DNA of 64,000 nt from Desulfotruncus alcoholivorax DSM 16058 (GCF_000430885.1 NZ_AUMW01000003.1:124001-188000); one strand, 5' to 3'. Numbered from the stretch's first letter, positions 16,740 through 27,821 are shown. Program-made: numbers and translations. Notes: generated by a model not told the origin, from the sequence alone.

Positions 16740-18974
16740 TTAGCTTGGTTTATTGTTATTAGACCTGCGGTTATTGGAGTTCCTGGGGCGGCGACCGGTA
16801 TCCCTGTCCCGCGGCTTTTCTTTTTCGAAACCTTCGGGTACCGGTATAACATCTTTCCTTGATAGTTTAAGCCTACCCTGGTTGTCATAACCGATAACCC
16901 TAACCTCTATAATATCTCCCTCTTTAACAACGTCCTCAACCTTGTCCACCCTTTCATGGGCGAGCTGAGAAATGTGCACTAAACCGTCTTTGCCAGGCAG
17001 GCCCAAAACTCCGGGAACTATTTCAACAAAACAGCCGAAATCGGTAATTCTAACCACCTTACCGCGGTAAATTTCACCGCTTTGCACTTCTTTGGTCAAG
17101 GTTTGAATTATACTTAGCGCTTTTTTCCCGGCATCAGGATTAACCGCAGCAATAAAAACCCTGCCATCATCTTCAATATCAATGTCAACGCCGGTTTCTT
17201 CAATGATTTTCTTGATAATTTTTCCGCCCGGCCCAATAACGTCTCTAATTTTATCCGGGTCAATTACAGTATGGATAATCCTTGGCGCATACGGAGAAAG
17301 CTCCTCCCTCGGCTGTGCAAGCACTTTGGTCATTTCGGCAAGGATATGCATTCTGCCTTCGGTGGCCTGTCTTAATGCCTGCTGCAGAATGTCCCTGTCA
17401 ATGCCCGCAATCTTTATATCCATTTGTAAAGCGGTTACACCCTTGGCTGTTCCGGCAACTTTAAAGTCCATATCACCAAGGTGGTCTTCCAGACCTTGTA
17501 TATCCGTTAATATAGCAAACTCATTTTCTTCCTTGATTAAGCCCATGGCAACACCCGCAACAGGCGCTTTAATAGGAACACCACAATCCATCAGCGCGAG
17601 GCAACTGGCGCAAACACTGCCCATCGAAGTCGAACCGTTGCTTTCCATAACCTCGGAAACAAGCCTGATAGTGTACGGAAACTTTTCTTCCGGCGGAATA
17701 ACCGGCTCCAGTGCACGTTCAGCCAGTGCCCCGTGGCCGATTTCCCTTCTGCCAGGTGATCTCATGGGCTTGGTTTCACCAGTGCTGAAAGGCGGAAAAT
17801 TATAATGATGCATGAAGCGTTTGGTTTCCTCAACACCAAGCCCGTCAAGTATTTGTTCTTCAGAAATGGCTCCCAGGGTCGCAACGGAAAGAACCTGGGT
17901 TTGCCCCCTGGTGAACAGACCTGAACCGTGCGTGCGTGGTAAAACGCCAACTTCCACAGAAATTGGTCTTACTTCATTTAGTGCCCTGCCGTCAATTCTA
18001 ACACGGTCAAAAAGTATAAACCTGCGCACCACTTTCTTTTCCACAGATTCAAGTATGTTGATTATTGATTGTTCCTGTTCGGGATAGGTTTCAGCAAACT
18101 CCAGCAATAGGTTTTCTTTAACCTGGTCGAGCATGGCTTCCCGGTCTTTTTTAGATAGCTGCTTGGCTATACATACCTGGACAGCGTTTTTAATTTCTTC
18201 CATAGCCCTGGTAGTTATTGCTGCTTCCAAGTCCTCTTCAATCTCAGCCAATGCAGGGACATACTTTTCTTTAGCCAAACCCAGCTCCAGTGCTTCACGC
18301 CGAAAATCTTCAATAAACTCAACAATCTTTTGCACCTGTTCATGACCAAACATGATGGCGTCAAGCATAATTTCTTCAGGTATTTCACGGGCCCCTGCCT
18401 CAACCATCATAACCGCATCACGCGTTCCGGCAACTACAAGGTGCATCTCACTTTTCTCAGCATTTTTCACATCCGGGTTAATTACAAATTTATCATCTAC
18501 CCGCCCGACAATAACGGCACCAATCGGTCCGTTAAAGGGAATATTGGAAATATGCAGGGCAGCCGAAGCACCAACCATAGCTGCCATTTCAGGCGGATTA
18601 TCTTGATCAACCGACATAACCAGAGCAATAACTTGCACTTCGTTGCGCATTCCTTTGGGAAATAATGGGCGAATGGGCCGGTCTATTAAACGAGAGGTTA
18701 GTATGGCTTTTTCACTAGGACGCCCTTCCCTTTTAATAAAACCACCCGGTATTTTGCCTACCGCATAAAGACGCTCCTCGTAATCGCAGGTGAGCGGGAA
18801 AAAGTCTAAACCTTCTCTGGCCTTTTGGGCCATAGTGGCATTAACAAGAACAACTGTATCTCCATACCGGACTAATACGGCACCCCCTGCCTGCTTGGCC
18901 ACCCTCCCTGTTTCCAATTGCATCATTCTGCCGCCAATTTCAAGTTCTTTGATTAATATTTTTTGCTGTTGCAT
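16740..18974 (-). CDS. pnp: Polyribonucleotide nucleotidyltransferase
   Basis: Phosphorolytic 3'-5' exoribonuclease that turns over mRNA, working as a trimer in the cytoplasm. Two RNase PH domains are joined by a helical linker (residues about 1-550); [13 protein letters not shown] marks the KH domain near 570 and the S1 domain follows from about 630 ([20 protein letters not shown]). A basic Asn/Arg tail ends the 744 residues. The ATG has little ribosome-site match; a strong AAAGGAGGT lies 66 bases further upstream with no usual start codon after it. rpsO lies upstream and a terminator downstream. Confidence 0.96.
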   Translation of the reverse strand: MQQQKILIKELEIGGRMMQLETGRVAKQAGGAVLVRYGDTVVLVNATMAQKAREGLDFFPLTCDYEERLYAVGKIPGGFIKREGRPSEKAILTSRLIDRPIRPLFPKGMRNEVQVIALVMSVDQDNPPEMAAMVGASAALHISNIPFNGPIGAVIVGRVDDKFVINPDVKNAEKSEMHLVVAGTRDAVMMVEAGAREIPEEIMLDAIMFGHEQVQKIVEFIEDFRREALELGLAKEKYVPALAEIEEDLEAAITTRAMEEIKNAVQVCIAKQLSKKDREAMLDQVKENLLLEFAETYPEQEQSIINILESVEKKVVRRFILFDRVRIDGRALNEVRPISVEVGVLPRTHGSGLFTRGQTQVLSVATLGAISEEQILDGLGVEETKRFMHHYNFPPFSTGETKPMRSPGRREIGHGALAERALEPVIPPEEKFPYTIRLVSEVMESNGSTSMGSVCASCLALMDCGVPIKAPVAGVAMGLIKEENEFAILTDIQGLEDHLGDMDFKVAGTAKGVTALQMDIKIAGIDRDILQQALRQATEGRMHILAEMTKVLAQPREELSPYAPRIIHTVIDPDKIRDVIGPGGKIIKKIIEETGVDIDIEDDGRVFIAAVNPDAGKKALSIIQTLTKEVQSGEIYRGKVVRITDFGCFVEIVPGVLGLPGKDGLVHISQLAHERVDKVEDVVKEGDIIEVRVIGYDNQGRLKLSRKDVIPVPEGFEKEKPRDRDTGRRPRNSNNRRSNNNKPS

Positions 18975-19184
18975 ATGGGTTTTTCATCCGGTCTCAAAAT
19001 TTCGGTAATCCCTGGATTGCCCGAATTAAGAACGGGTGTACCTCCTTTCCTGTTACAGTCAAGCTTTAATTAAGGCAAAAAAATATAATTAATACCAAAA
19101 TTATGACATTCTACATATTTAGTATTATATCCTTCCTAAAAGATAAAAAATACATGGACTTTTATTCTAATAACAATAAATGTA
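18975..19184 (-). promoter_or_regulatory. Leader region of pnp
   Basis: About 210 bases between the rpsO terminator and pnp. On the minus strand it holds a TATAAT-like box (19124-19129) with a weak -35, then AAAGGAGGT (19041-19049) not followed by ATG, GTG or TTG at usable distance, then 66 bases to the pnp ATG. Autogenous control of pnp through its leader is known in enterobacteria; whether it occurs here is unknown. Confidence 0.4.
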
Positions 19185-19208
19185 AAAAGCGGGGCATTCC
19201 CCGCTTTT
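19185..19208 (-). terminator. Terminator after rpsO
   Basis: AAAAGCGGGG CATT CCCCGCTTTT; on the minus strand it runs into TTTTTACA. The rpsO stop codon overlaps the edge of the stem, as is common for this gene. Confidence 0.85.
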
Positions 19209-19476
19209 ATTTACGTAATCCTAGTTTTTCGATCAAAGTACGGTAACGATTAAAGTCGTTGTTTTTGAGATAGTTTAACATAGCTCTGCGCTGTCCAACC
19301 ATTTTAAGCAGACCGCGCCTTGAATGGTGGTCTTTTTTGTGAATTTTAAGATGTTCCGTCAAGTGGTCGATTCGTTTGGTCAAAATCGCCACTTGCACCT
19401 CAGGCGAACCGGTATCGTTTTCATGCAGCTTAAAACTTTCAATGATGGTTTGTTTATCATTGATTGACAATGCCAC
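19207..19476 (-). CDS. rpsO: 30S ribosomal protein S15
   Basis: Binds 16S rRNA in the platform of the small subunit. The sequence contains [16 protein letters not shown] and [19 protein letters not shown], diagnostic for S15, and 89 residues is the normal length. The GTG at 19474-19476 is eight bases after AAGGAGG and gives MALSINDKQ, aligned with other S15 starts; a nearer upstream GTG lies inside the ribosome site. The rpsO-pnp order is widely conserved. Confidence 0.97.
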   Translation of the reverse strand: MALSINDKQTIIESFKLHENDTGSPEVQVAILTKRIDHLTEHLKIHKKDHHSRRGLLKMVGQRRAMLNYLKNNDFNRYRTLIEKLGLRK

Positions 19477-19566
19477 GGTGCTCACCTCCTTGTTTTTAAT
19501 AATCGCTGCCAGCCAAGTTAATCGTCGGAGATAAACGCATTCCCTAGCTAACAGTTCACAACTTTA

Positions 19567-19794
19567 TTATTTACCAATAATGGTAATAACCAACCTGCCT
19601 GAAGGAATGTCTTTGGCCACAATATCAAACATACGCCCTGATTTTGCAAAAAAACCTCTAAACCTTGTCGCCGTAGGTATGCGCCCTGGAATACTGCTGG
19701 CGGCAGACATTATATCAGCCATCATGATCTTATCCTGGCGAAAGTCTTTAAGGCGTTTTCGTGCATGTTCGGTAACTATAATTTTACTATCCAT
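19567..19794 (-). CDS. Small DUF4258/RelE-like protein (putative toxin half of a pair)
   Basis: A 75-residue basic protein. The pattern IIVTEHARKRLKDFRQ near the start, PGRIPT in the middle and a beta hairpin FDIVAKDIPSGRLVITIIGK at the end resemble DUF4258 and RelE-fold small proteins, some of which are toxins; this is resemblance by eye, not a verified match. It begins five bases after the stop of the small acidic gene upstream and has no ribosome site of its own, so translation is probably coupled to that gene. An RNA-binding or unrelated housekeeping role near rpsO is the main alternative. Confidence 0.6.
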   Translation of the reverse strand: MDSKIIVTEHARKRLKDFRQDKIMMADIMSAASSIPGRIPTATRFRGFFAKSGRMFDIVAKDIPSGRLVITIIGK

Positions 19795-19799
19795 AATGC

Positions 19800-20027
19800 T
19801 TAATTAGTCCCGGTCCTGAATGAAAATTCATCCTCTTCCTGCGCTAAAAAAGCATATAGTGCATCCTGAAAAGCAGCTAACTGTACATTTTCAATATTTG
19901 ATTGCAAATATAATTTTTCTAATTCCTTTTTCAGGTTTTGAAAGTCCTCGCTCAAGCATATCAGGGCAATTTGATTCAGCCACTTTTTAATTTCTTCTTC
20001 AGGTGAATCGAATTTCGGTACCCCCAT
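19800..20027 (-). CDS. Small acidic helical protein (putative antitoxin or partner)
   Basis: A 75-residue acidic protein that I do not recognise. It is almost entirely predicted helix (EEEIKKWLNQIALICLSEDFQ and similar), with no DNA-binding motif obvious. GGGAGACG precedes the ATG. It is directly upstream of, and probably translationally coupled to, the basic DUF4258-like gene. An acidic helical first gene followed by a basic hairpin-fold second gene is the usual layout of type II toxin-antitoxin operons, but nothing here proves toxicity. Confidence 0.6.
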   Translation of the reverse strand: MGVPKFDSPEEEIKKWLNQIALICLSEDFQNLKKELEKLYLQSNIENVQLAAFQDALYAFLAQEEDEFSFRTGTN

Positions 20028-20152
20028 TAATTAAACGTCTCCCTTCAATGGTTTTCGGGACGTTTACTGATAAGGTACTAGGTAATTGTAGCATAATCCG
20101 CCTTACAAGTAAACTTAATAAAATTTATATTAGATCATGGAGAAATTTATAC

Positions 20153-21085
20153 TTACCCCGAGGCATCCCGCCGGGCTTCACTTATATCTTTTTGTATCTG
20201 AGCTATTAATTCCCCGGCGGAATTAAATCTCTTTTCTTCTCTCATACGCTTGATAAAATAAACCATAATTTTACGACCGTACAGGTTGCCGCTGTAATCA
20301 AGCAGGTGAACTTCGATAGTTCGATCTATCGAATTATTATGAAATGTGGGCTTGACCCCGATATTGGCCACCCCGAGAAATAAATCGTGATCAACTTTTA
20401 CTTTGACGGAATAGACACCGTTGGAAGGCACAATATAATCTGAACCGGGCTGCAGGTTGGCAGTTGGGAAACCAAGGGTATTTCCCCGCTGTTCACCATA
20501 AACTACCTCTCCTTCAATAACAGGACAATAACCAAGCAGTTCCCTTGCTCCGGTTATATTTCCCTCAGCTATTAAAGCTCTTATTAATGTACTGCTAACT
20601 GGTTTGTTCTTGTGTGTCACCGGGCTTATTACCTCAACTTCAAAGCCCAATTTTCTGCCATACTCTTTTAATAGCTCAGGTGTGCCCATACCCCTGTATC
20701 CAAAGGTATAATTATAGCCTACAAAAACAGAATGAACCCCAAGGTGCTGGTGCAAAACCGTAGTAATAAAGTCTTCCGGGCTCATTTTGGAGAATTCAAT
20801 GTTAAATGGAATCATAATCAGCACTTCCACACCTAAATCAGCAAACATCTTCTGTTTAATTTCAGGAGATAAAATCAACGGAGGAGCTTCCTGGGGATTT
20901 AAAACGGCCATAGGATGAGGGACAAAGGTAAATACTGCCGGAGTGCCTCCAATTGCCCGGGCCTTTTGCACCAGGCTGCCAATCAGTTTCTGGTGACCCA
21001 GATGCAAGCCGTCAAAATTCCCCAGCCCTAATACCAGTTTATGATACTTATCCTTTACCCCCAACCAATTGCTATAAATTTGCAC
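20153..21085 (-). CDS. ribF: Bifunctional riboflavin kinase/FAD synthetase
   Basis: Makes FMN from riboflavin and then FAD. The N-terminal nucleotidyltransferase domain has LGNFDGLHLGHQKLI and VFVGYNYTFGYRGMG; the C-terminal flavokinase domain has GNTLGFPTANL. Length 310 is standard. The GTG start has TTGGAGG upstream. It follows truB after 24 bases, the usual truB-ribF pair. Confidence 0.96.
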   Translation of the reverse strand: MQIYSNWLGVKDKYHKLVLGLGNFDGLHLGHQKLIGSLVQKARAIGGTPAVFTFVPHPMAVLNPQEAPPLILSPEIKQKMFADLGVEVLIMIPFNIEFSKMSPEDFITTVLHQHLGVHSVFVGYNYTFGYRGMGTPELLKEYGRKLGFEVEVISPVTHKNKPVSSTLIRALIAEGNITGARELLGYCPVIEGEVVYGEQRGNTLGFPTANLQPGSDYIVPSNGVYSVKVKVDHDLFLGVANIGVKPTFHNNSIDRTIEVHLLDYSGNLYGRKIMVYFIKRMREEKRFNSAGELIAQIQKDISEARRDASG

Positions 21086-21109
21086 TGCTACAAACCTCCA
21101 ACTAATATG

Positions 21110-22033
21110 CTATAACAAAACCTTAACAGGTTGTAATAAATAATGCTCCGGGGAGTCCGTTTGAAATGAGATGGTCCCTATAGCCAACAACCCTGCATTG
21201 GATTCGATTCGCACCCGCAGATCTGCCGTCGGCTTAAAGTTAAAATAATTAACCGGCAATTTTAACCGGCTTCCGTTACTAACCAGATTAATATCGCTGT
21301 TTTGTACAGTAGTACTTGGTAGATGCGCTAAAGCGCTGCTCATTGAAACCAGTACGCTTTCCAGGCGGCCTTGATCCTTTAGTTTAACTAATTCTTCCAG
21401 AGTTAGCGCTTCATATATGTTGAAGATTCCTGCCCTGGTGCGCAACAAGTAAGACATAAAGGCACCGCAACCCAGTCTGTCTCCTAAATCATTACATAAT
21501 GTCCTGATATAAGTGCCTGCCGAACATAACACATCAAAAATTATCCTGGGTGGATAATCAGCCCTTCCGGGGTAATAATGAACCAATTTTGTTTTATCTA
21601 TGTAAACCATACGGGGTTTTCTTTCTATAACCAAACCTGCCCTGGCGAGTTCGTAAAGCTTTTTCCCCTGGTACTTGATAGCAGATGCCATAGGTGGTAT
21701 TTGCTCAATTTTACCGGTAAAAGAACTTAAACATTCTTGGATATAAGCTAAGTCTATGTTATCCCAGGAAGCTCTGTGAATTACCTCCCCAAAGGCATCC
21801 TGGGTTGTGGTCGAAATTCCTAAAGTGGCCTCCGCCCTGTAAGACTTGTTATCAGGTAAGTATTCAATAATTCTGGTCGCCTTGCCTAGACATACCGGAA
21901 GCACACCGGCAGCCCCGGGATCAAGCGTTCCTGTATGTCCTGCCTTTTTCTGCCCTGTTAGTCTTCTGATAAAACTTACCACATCATGGCTGGTCATACC
22001 TGGCGGTTTTAAAACATTCAAAATGCCGTTCAC
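21110..22033 (-). CDS. truB: tRNA pseudouridine(55) synthase
   Basis: Converts U55 of the tRNA T-loop to pseudouridine. The start [19 protein letters not shown] and catalytic aspartate in HTGTLDPGAAGVLPV are diagnostic; a C-terminal PUA-like region completes 307 residues. The GTG start overlaps the nrnA stop (GTGA), indicating translational coupling. Confidence 0.96.
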   Translation of the reverse strand: MNGILNVLKPPGMTSHDVVSFIRRLTGQKKAGHTGTLDPGAAGVLPVCLGKATRIIEYLPDNKSYRAEATLGISTTTQDAFGEVIHRASWDNIDLAYIQECLSSFTGKIEQIPPMASAIKYQGKKLYELARAGLVIERKPRMVYIDKTKLVHYYPGRADYPPRIIFDVLCSAGTYIRTLCNDLGDRLGCGAFMSYLLRTRAGIFNIYEALTLEELVKLKDQGRLESVLVSMSSALAHLPSTTVQNSDINLVSNGSRLKLPVNYFNFKPTADLRVRIESNAGLLAIGTISFQTDSPEHYLLQPVKVLL

Positions 22034-23019
22034 TTTTTTGCATCCTCCAGTGACTGCATGGCAGCTTTCAGGACTTTCTTGTGAACAGATTCAAAATCAC
22101 CCTCAATTATACAGCCTGCCGCGCGGGAATGCCCTCCACCCCCAAACAAAGCCGCTAATTTATTAACATCAAGGTTATACTTGGACCTGAAGCTGATTTT
22201 AAACGTGTCATGGTCCACTTCGCGATAAAACAGGGCTAATTCAACCCCCTTAATCATTCTGGGGTAATTAATAATTCCATCCACATGTTCATCAAGTGCA
22301 TCTAATTTTTTAAGAGTCTCCCTACTTACGCACATCCAGGCAATTCTGCCACACTCGCTAAGCATTAGTGTACCAAGTGCCTCTTCTAATATTTTTAAAC
22401 TAACAAGAGGCTTTTCTTCAAATAATTGCTTATTGATGCGCGCGGCAGGAATACCGACCCTTAGTAATTCAGCAACCTTAAGGTGCGTTTCAGGGCCGGT
22501 ATTATCATAGCGAAACGAACCTGTATCAGTAACAATAGCCACATATAAACACTGGGCAATGTAGCTATCAATGTCAACAGGAAGAACTTTTAAAATATCA
22601 AAAATTATTTCTCCTGCCGCCGCAGCTTCGGGATCATTAAGATACAAATCACCGAATACCGTAGACCCGGCATGGTGGTCTATTATAACCACCTGTTCTG
22701 ATTGTTGCATCAGTTCCGTAAAACTTCCAAGCCTGTCCGGAACTGAACAGTCAACGGAAATAAAAATGTCAAACTTTTTGTTATTATCTTCATGCTGGTG
22801 TTTTACTTCCGAAACCGCTGGTAAAAAAGAGTATGACTCTGGTACAGGGTCGGGACTGAATAGCAATACTTCCTTGCCCATTTTACGGAGTGCTATTCCC
22901 ATAGCCAATTCCGACCCCAGGCTATCACCGTCAGGCATTACATGCCCGCAAATGGCAATTGTTTTCGCCAAGGTAATGGCCTGTGCAATTTGGTTTATTT
23001 TAATTTCCTTGCTACTCAT
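22030..23019 (-). CDS. nrnA: DHH-family oligoribonuclease/pAp phosphatase
   Basis: Degrades short RNA oligomers and dephosphorylates 3'-phosphoadenosine 5'-phosphate. The DHH domain has [12 protein letters not shown], the metal-binding SVDCSVPD and IIDHHAG; the DHHA1 domain has [12 protein letters not shown]. Length 329 matches NrnA. It overlaps rbfA upstream by eight bases and truB downstream by four, within the nusA-infB series. Confidence 0.94.
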   Translation of the reverse strand: MSSKEIKINQIAQAITLAKTIAICGHVMPDGDSLGSELAMGIALRKMGKEVLLFSPDPVPESYSFLPAVSEVKHQHEDNNKKFDIFISVDCSVPDRLGSFTELMQQSEQVVIIDHHAGSTVFGDLYLNDPEAAAAGEIIFDILKVLPVDIDSYIAQCLYVAIVTDTGSFRYDNTGPETHLKVAELLRVGIPAARINKQLFEEKPLVSLKILEEALGTLMLSECGRIAWMCVSRETLKKLDALDEHVDGIINYPRMIKGVELALFYREVDHDTFKISFRSKYNLDVNKLAALFGGGGHSRAAGCIIEGDFESVHKKVLKAAMQSLEDAKK

Positions 23020-23359
23020 CGTCCCTGGTTACCCCGTCCAGCAGCTTAATTACCTTGGAGCCGTGTTCAATTGAGTCATCAAGCTTAAAAGAAACCTCCG
23101 GAACATGCCTTAGCCTGATACGCCGCCCAAGCTCAGTTCTAATATATCCCTGAGCTTTTTTCAAGGCAGCCATAGTAGCTTTTTGTTCTTCTTTGTTCCC
23201 ATATACACTGACAAATATTTTAGCGTGTTTAAGATCATTGGAAACTTCCACCCAGGTTATTGTGGCAAAACCTATTCGTGGATCCTTTAATTCTTCCCGT
23301 AAAAGGTCAGAAACTTCTTTTTTAATTGCCTCGGCTAATCTTTCCGGCCGGTGGGACAT
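23012..23359 (-). CDS. rbfA: Ribosome-binding factor A
   Basis: KH-fold assembly factor that matures the 16S rRNA 5' end in the small subunit. The start [17 protein letters not shown], the [17 protein letters not shown] strand and C-terminal [18 protein letters not shown] are typical. Length 115. It lies just after infB and overlaps nrnA. Confidence 0.95.
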   Translation of the reverse strand: MSHRPERLAEAIKKEVSDLLREELKDPRIGFATITWVEVSNDLKHAKIFVSVYGNKEEQKATMAALKKAQGYIRTELGRRIRLRHVPEVSFKLDDSIEHGSKVIKLLDGVTRDDE

Positions 23360-23378
23360 TGTTATCCCCCCTTGTAGT

Positions 23379-26114
23379 TTATGCTAGTTCACGCTTAACA
23401 GCTTCCATTGTATAGGCTTCCAGCTGGTCTCCCTCTCTTATGTCGTTAAATTTTTCTATGGTAATGCCGCACTCGTAACCCTGGTTAACTTCGCGAGCAT
23501 CATCCTTAAACCTCTTCAGTGACTCCAGAGTCCCTTCGTGGATAACTATACCATCGCGAATAACCCTGACACCGGCGTCCCTGGTAATTTTACCCTCGGT
23601 AACATAACAACCGGCAATTGTTCCAACCTTGGAAACTTTAAATGTTTTGCGCACTTCCGCACGGCCCAGTACTACTTCTTTGTAATCCGGTTCCAGCAGA
23701 CCGCTCATAGCCGCCTTGATGTCCTCAACAGCATCGTAGATAACTCGATAAAGCCTTATATCCACTTTTTCAGCCTCGAGGGCCTTTCTGGCATTGACAT
23801 CCGGACGAACATTAAACCCAATGATGATAGCATTAGATGCAGAAGCCAGCATGATGTCCGATTCGGTAACAGCTCCAACTCCGCCGTGGATCGCGTTTAC
23901 GCGCACTTCTTCAGTACTGATTTGCTGAAGCGCCTGTTTGACTGCTTCAACAGATCCCTGGACATCGGCCTTGATGATAATGTTAAGCTCTTTAACCTGC
24001 CCTTCCTGGATTTGATTAAACAAATCATCCAGGGATACTTTAGGCGCAGTTACCTTAAGATCTTCCTCCCGTTTTTTGACTTGGCGTTCCAAGATCACCT
24101 GTCTACCAAGTTTCTCGTCTTCCACCGCGTAAAATAGTTCCCCCGCGGGTGGCACTTCCGATAAACCCAGTACTTCAACAGGCATTGAAGGCCCAGCTTT
24201 CTTTACCCTGCGTCCGGTATGATCCATCATAGCCCGCACTTTACCGTAAGCAACGCCGGCAATAATAAAATCACCAACCTTCAAGGTTCCGTTTTGAACC
24301 AGAACGGTGGCCACAGGCCCCCTGCCCTTATCCAGTTCCGCCTCAATAACAGTTCCCCTGGCAGCGCGGTTTGGATTAGCTTTATATTCACCAATTTCTG
24401 CTACCAGCAAAATCATTTCCAGCAGTTCATTTAGATTCTGTTTTTCTTTAGCAGATACCTCAACAAAAATAGTATCCCCGCCCCACTCTTCGGCGACGAG
24501 ATTATACTCTGTGAGCTGGCGCTTAACTTTCTCCGGTTGGGCATCTTCTTTATCAATTTTATTGACAGCCACAATGATGGGAACATCAGCTGCCCGGGCG
24601 TGATTAATTGCCTCAACGGTCTGTGGCATAACCCCGTCATCTGCGGCCACAACCAGAATTGCTATATCGGTAATTTTTGCTCCTCTGGCCCGCATTGCGG
24701 TAAAAGCCTCATGCCCTGGCGTATCAACAAAAGTAATTTTCTTACCCTTGTGTTCAACCTGATATGCGCCTATATGCTGGGTAATGCCTCCCGCCTCGGT
24801 GGCTATAACATTACTCTTGCGAATGGCATCCAATAGCGATGTTTTACCGTGGTCAACGTGCCCCATGATTGTAACCACACATGGTCTTGGCACCAGTGCA
24901 TCCGGGTCGTCTTCCTGCTCTTGAACCAGCATTGTTTCTTTGTCAACTTCAATTTTGACATCCACCTGAAAACCAAAATCATTAGCTACAAGCGTTGCAG
25001 TATCAGAATCAATTTCCTGGTTAATAGTAGCAAGAACTCCCAACTCCATCAGCTTTTTTATTACTTCCCCGGCACTGATAGATATTTTTTCGGCCAGTGA
25101 TTTAACGGTGATACTCTCGCCGATAACAATAGGTTTTTTCTCTTTTACCGGAGCCTTTGCGGGAGCCTGCTTTTGCTGGGCAATATTTTTCCTTCTAGGT
25201 GCCTTGCCGCCTGGTATTCTAGATTCGAACCTGTCAAAACGGTGACCTTTATCAAACTTGACTTTAACTTCTCTCTCTTTGAAAGCCTGCTTTTCAATTT
25301 GTTTTATGCGCTCTTGTGCCTTAGTTTTCTCCAAGGCTTTAATTTTATCCGGTTTTCCCTTTTCAACATCTTTTATTTTGGGACTGGCTGCCGGTGCACC
25401 CTGTGGGCCAAAGTTTTTCTGGAACCGCTGCGGTTTATCGCTAAATCCCTTATCCCGAGGCGACAAGTTTCGGTCATTTCTTCTTGCTTGTTCAGCAGGT
25501 TTATGCTGTCTCGGATGTCCGGATTTTGTCTGTTCCTGCCTTGGCTGTTCTTGTCTCGGCTGTTCCCGCCTTGGCTGCTCCTGCTGTTTTTTAACAACGG
25601 GCTTGGGCTGACGCTCAGGAGGAGTGCCTCCCACATGCTTAGGTTGACTTTGGTTTGCCAGACCCTGTTGAGGAGCCGCAATATTAGACTGATTAGCCTG
25701 ATTGGCAGGTCTGGGGGGATCTTCTTTCTTCTTTGGCCTGGCAATATTATTTTGAATGCCGCCTCCCGGATTACTTGCACGAACCGGTTTTTCTGTAAAC
25801 CTGCGGTCGGGGGGTCTGGAAGGCACACGATCCACTAAACCAGGACCTCTATCCGGCCTATTCCTCCTGTTCTGGCTACCGCTAAGCCTGGAGGTGTCCT
25901 TTTCCCTGGCAGTATTATTCTTTTGTTGATTCTTAACCGTATCCACTCTTTTTTCCTGACGCTTGAAATGGTTTAAAAGTTGTTCTGCCTCGTTATCTTC
26001 CAGGGTACTCATGTGTGATTTCACTTTAACCCCCATTTTACTTAGTTGTTGAATAACTTCTTTACTTTCTATGTTAAGCTCCTTCGCAATTTCATGGACT
26101 CTTTTTTTAACCAT
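23379..26114 (-). CDS. infB: Translation initiation factor IF-2
   Basis: GTPase that brings initiator tRNA to the ribosome. Residues 1-55 are an IF2_N domain; 55-330 are a long disordered region rich in Gln, Pro, Arg and Lys with tandem QEQPR units; a second IF2_N domain ([18 protein letters not shown]) follows; the GTPase has GHVDHGKTS and VNKIDKED; the C-terminal beta-barrels and fMet-tRNA domain end at 911. The ATG has CGGAGGTGA upstream. It belongs to the rimP-nusA-ylxR-ylxQ-infB series. Confidence 0.97.
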   Translation of the reverse strand: MVKKRVHEIAKELNIESKEVIQQLSKMGVKVKSHMSTLEDNEAEQLLNHFKRQEKRVDTVKNQQKNNTAREKDTSRLSGSQNRRNRPDRGPGLVDRVPSRPPDRRFTEKPVRASNPGGGIQNNIARPKKKEDPPRPANQANQSNIAAPQQGLANQSQPKHVGGTPPERQPKPVVKKQQEQPRREQPRQEQPRQEQTKSGHPRQHKPAEQARRNDRNLSPRDKGFSDKPQRFQKNFGPQGAPAASPKIKDVEKGKPDKIKALEKTKAQERIKQIEKQAFKEREVKVKFDKGHRFDRFESRIPGGKAPRRKNIAQQKQAPAKAPVKEKKPIVIGESITVKSLAEKISISAGEVIKKLMELGVLATINQEIDSDTATLVANDFGFQVDVKIEVDKETMLVQEQEDDPDALVPRPCVVTIMGHVDHGKTSLLDAIRKSNVIATEAGGITQHIGAYQVEHKGKKITFVDTPGHEAFTAMRARGAKITDIAILVVAADDGVMPQTVEAINHARAADVPIIVAVNKIDKEDAQPEKVKRQLTEYNLVAEEWGGDTIFVEVSAKEKQNLNELLEMILLVAEIGEYKANPNRAARGTVIEAELDKGRGPVATVLVQNGTLKVGDFIIAGVAYGKVRAMMDHTGRRVKKAGPSMPVEVLGLSEVPPAGELFYAVEDEKLGRQVILERQVKKREEDLKVTAPKVSLDDLFNQIQEGQVKELNIIIKADVQGSVEAVKQALQQISTEEVRVNAIHGGVGAVTESDIMLASASNAIIIGFNVRPDVNARKALEAEKVDIRLYRVIYDAVEDIKAAMSGLLEPDYKEVVLGRAEVRKTFKVSKVGTIAGCYVTEGKITRDAGVRVIRDGIVIHEGTLESLKRFKDDAREVNQGYECGITIEKFNDIREGDQLEAYTMEAVKRELA

Positions 26115-26129
26115 AACATCACCTCCGAA

Positions 26130-26459
26130 TTATTGTGGCTTACATATTCCGTTATCTCCCCTTTCTATCGCTCCGGCTACACCCTGGGCCAGCTGTTCAT
26201 CAGTAATCGCTACCACCGTCCGCGGCGCTTTCCCCAACAAATTGCCCAGCTCGTTTTTTGAAGCGTAGCAGAAAGCAGGAATACTGTTCTCTTTTGCTAA
26301 TAGCAAAAAATTTTCCTTACTCCGGACAGCTGCATCACCGGCAATTATAATTAGTTTGACTTCATTCCTCGACAACCCGTTGCGCACCGCCGTATCACCG
26401 CTAATAACCTTTCCGGCACGCCTGCATAAGCCGAGCATATCAGCTATCTTGCAGGTCAT
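26130..26459 (-). CDS. ylxQ: L7Ae-family ribosomal-like protein YlxQ
   Basis: A 109-residue RNA-binding protein of the L7Ae/L30e/Gadd45 fold, seen in MLGLCRRAGKVISGDTAVRNGL and KLIIIAGDAAVRSKENF. It probably binds kink-turn RNA or the ribosome; its role in Firmicutes is not settled. The ATG overlaps the ylxR stop (ATGA) and infB follows after 15 bases. Confidence 0.92.
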   Translation of the reverse strand: MTCKIADMLGLCRRAGKVISGDTAVRNGLSRNEVKLIIIAGDAAVRSKENFLLLAKENSIPAFCYASKNELGNLLGKAPRTVVAITDEQLAQGVAGAIERGDNGICKPQ

Positions 26460-26731
26460 GGGCGGCTCATCCTTTCAAAGAGACTTTCTTTAATCTCCTT
26501 TGAAATTGGCTGCTTTAATGCTTTTTCCAATCTTTTACCTTTTATGGCCTTATCCAAACATTCATTATTGGGGCAGACATAAGCCCCCCTGCCTGAACGT
26601 TTACCGGTTGGGTCAATTTCTATAGTTTCTTCCGGCGTCCGGACAACCCTGATCAACTCCCTTTTGGGTTTCATTTCCTGACACCCGAGGCACATTCTCT
26701 GGGGTATTTTTTTAATCCTGGGCAAGTGCAA
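26456..26731 (-). CDS. ylxR: YlxR (RnpM) family RNA-binding protein
   Basis: Small nucleic-acid-binding protein of the nusA operon; Bacillus YlxR (RnpM) is reported to bind RNase P RNA. The conserved Cys pair in [21 protein letters not shown] and the [11 protein letters not shown] motif are intact. I place the start at a TTG (26729-26731) right after GGGGGTG, which gives about 91 residues, as in relatives; a second TTG lies two codons on, and the upstream in-frame extension overlaps the end of nusA. It overlaps ylxQ by four bases. Confidence 0.9.
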   Translation of the reverse strand: MHLPRIKKIPQRMCLGCQEMKPKRELIRVVRTPEETIEIDPTGKRSGRGAYVCPNNECLDKAIKGKRLEKALKQPISKEIKESLFERMSRP

Positions 26732-26738
26732 ACACCCC

Positions 26739-27821
26739 CTACTCCATAAATTCCTCGGCAAATAAATCTTCATATTCCGGATACAATTCTGCCATTTGGC
26801 TTTCACTCTTAATATCTATTTTCCAACCTGTTAATTTAGCTGCTAAACGGGCGTTTTGCCCCTCCTTGCCGATGGCCAGCGAAAGTTGATAATCAGGCAC
26901 GATTACCCTGGCAATCTTCTCGTCTTCCCAAACTTCTACCGCAACAACTTTGGCTGGGCTTAACGAGCTGGCAATAAATTTGGAAGGGTCATGATCCCAC
27001 TTAATAATATCTATTTTTTCGCCGTTTAGCTCGTTCACTATGGTTTGCACACGCATACCCTTGGGGCCAACGCAAGCACCCACCGGGTCAACATTCTCAT
27101 CCCTTGAATATACAGCTATTTTTGACCGGTACCCGGCCTCCCTGGCCACAGACTTTAGCTCCACCACACCCTCTTGCAGTTCAGGCACTTCAAGTTCAAA
27201 AAGTCTTTTAAGCAGACCGGGGTGGGTTCGGGAAACAAAAATTTGGGGTCCCTTGGTTGTTTTTCTAACTTCAACGATGTAGGCTTTAATCCTGTCACCC
27301 TGGTTATAGGTTTCACCTGGCATTTGCTCGGTAGGAGTTAGTATTGCTTCCGTCTTCCCCAGTTCTATGAAAATATTTTTTTGTTCAATCCGCTGCACAA
27401 TACCAGTAATAATATCTCCGTCGCGGTTGGCGAATTCCTCATAGATAATGTTTCGCTCCGCCTCGCGAATACGCTGAACCACCACCTGTTTAGCAGTTTG
27501 TGCCGCTATTCTGCCGAAGTTTTTGGGCGTAACTTCGGTTTCAACCATGTCATCAATTTCGTACCGGGGGTCTATTGCTTTTGCCTCTTCAATAGATATT
27601 TCCAATCTGGGATCTTCAACTTTTTCCACCACGGTACGCTGGGCAAAAACTTTACACTCACCGGTCTCCCGGTCAATATATACCTTAGCGTTTTGCAAAG
27701 AACCAAAATTTCTTTTATAAGCGGAAAGCAATGCCGCTTCGATTGCTTCAAGTAAAACTTTAATTGAAATACCCTTTTCTTTTACCAGGTCTTTGAGCGC
27801 ATCTAAAAACTCGGTGCTCAT
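26739..27821 (-). CDS. nusA: Transcription termination/antitermination protein NusA
   Basis: RNA polymerase-binding factor that modulates pausing, termination and antitermination. The N-terminal polymerase-binding domain (1-125), S1 domain (from about [15 protein letters not shown]), and two KH domains with [15 protein letters not shown] are visible. Length 360 is the short Firmicute form without acidic repeats. GGAGGGAAA lies upstream of the ATG. It heads the translation-factor series with rimP. Confidence 0.96.
   Translation of the reverse strand: MSTEFLDALKDLVKEKGISIKVLLEAIEAALLSAYKRNFGSLQNAKVYIDRETGECKVFAQRTVVEKVEDPRLEISIEEAKAIDPRYEIDDMVETEVTPKNFGRIAAQTAKQVVVQRIREAERNIIYEEFANRDGDIITGIVQRIEQKNIFIELGKTEAILTPTEQMPGETYNQGDRIKAYIVEVRKTTKGPQIFVSRTHPGLLKRLFELEVPELQEGVVELKSVAREAGYRSKIAVYSRDENVDPVGACVGPKGMRVQTIVNELNGEKIDIIKWDHDPSKFIASSLSPAKVVAVEVWEDEKIARVIVPDYQLSLAIGKEGQNARLAAKLTGWKIDIKSESQMAELYPEYEDLFAEEFME

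Noticed and set aside
17182-17805. A 207-codon plus-strand frame opposite pnp
   Set aside because: Shadow of the pnp reading frame; no ribosome site and no known motif.
25500-25580. Tandem QEQPR-type repeat as an independent repeat element
   Set aside because: It is in frame within the disordered N-terminal region of IF-2 and is explained as low-complexity coding sequence.
23538-25838. Several long open frames opposite infB (199 and 221 codons)
   Set aside because: They are antisense to the conserved IF-2 gene, lack ribosome sites, and their composition mirrors infB codon bias.
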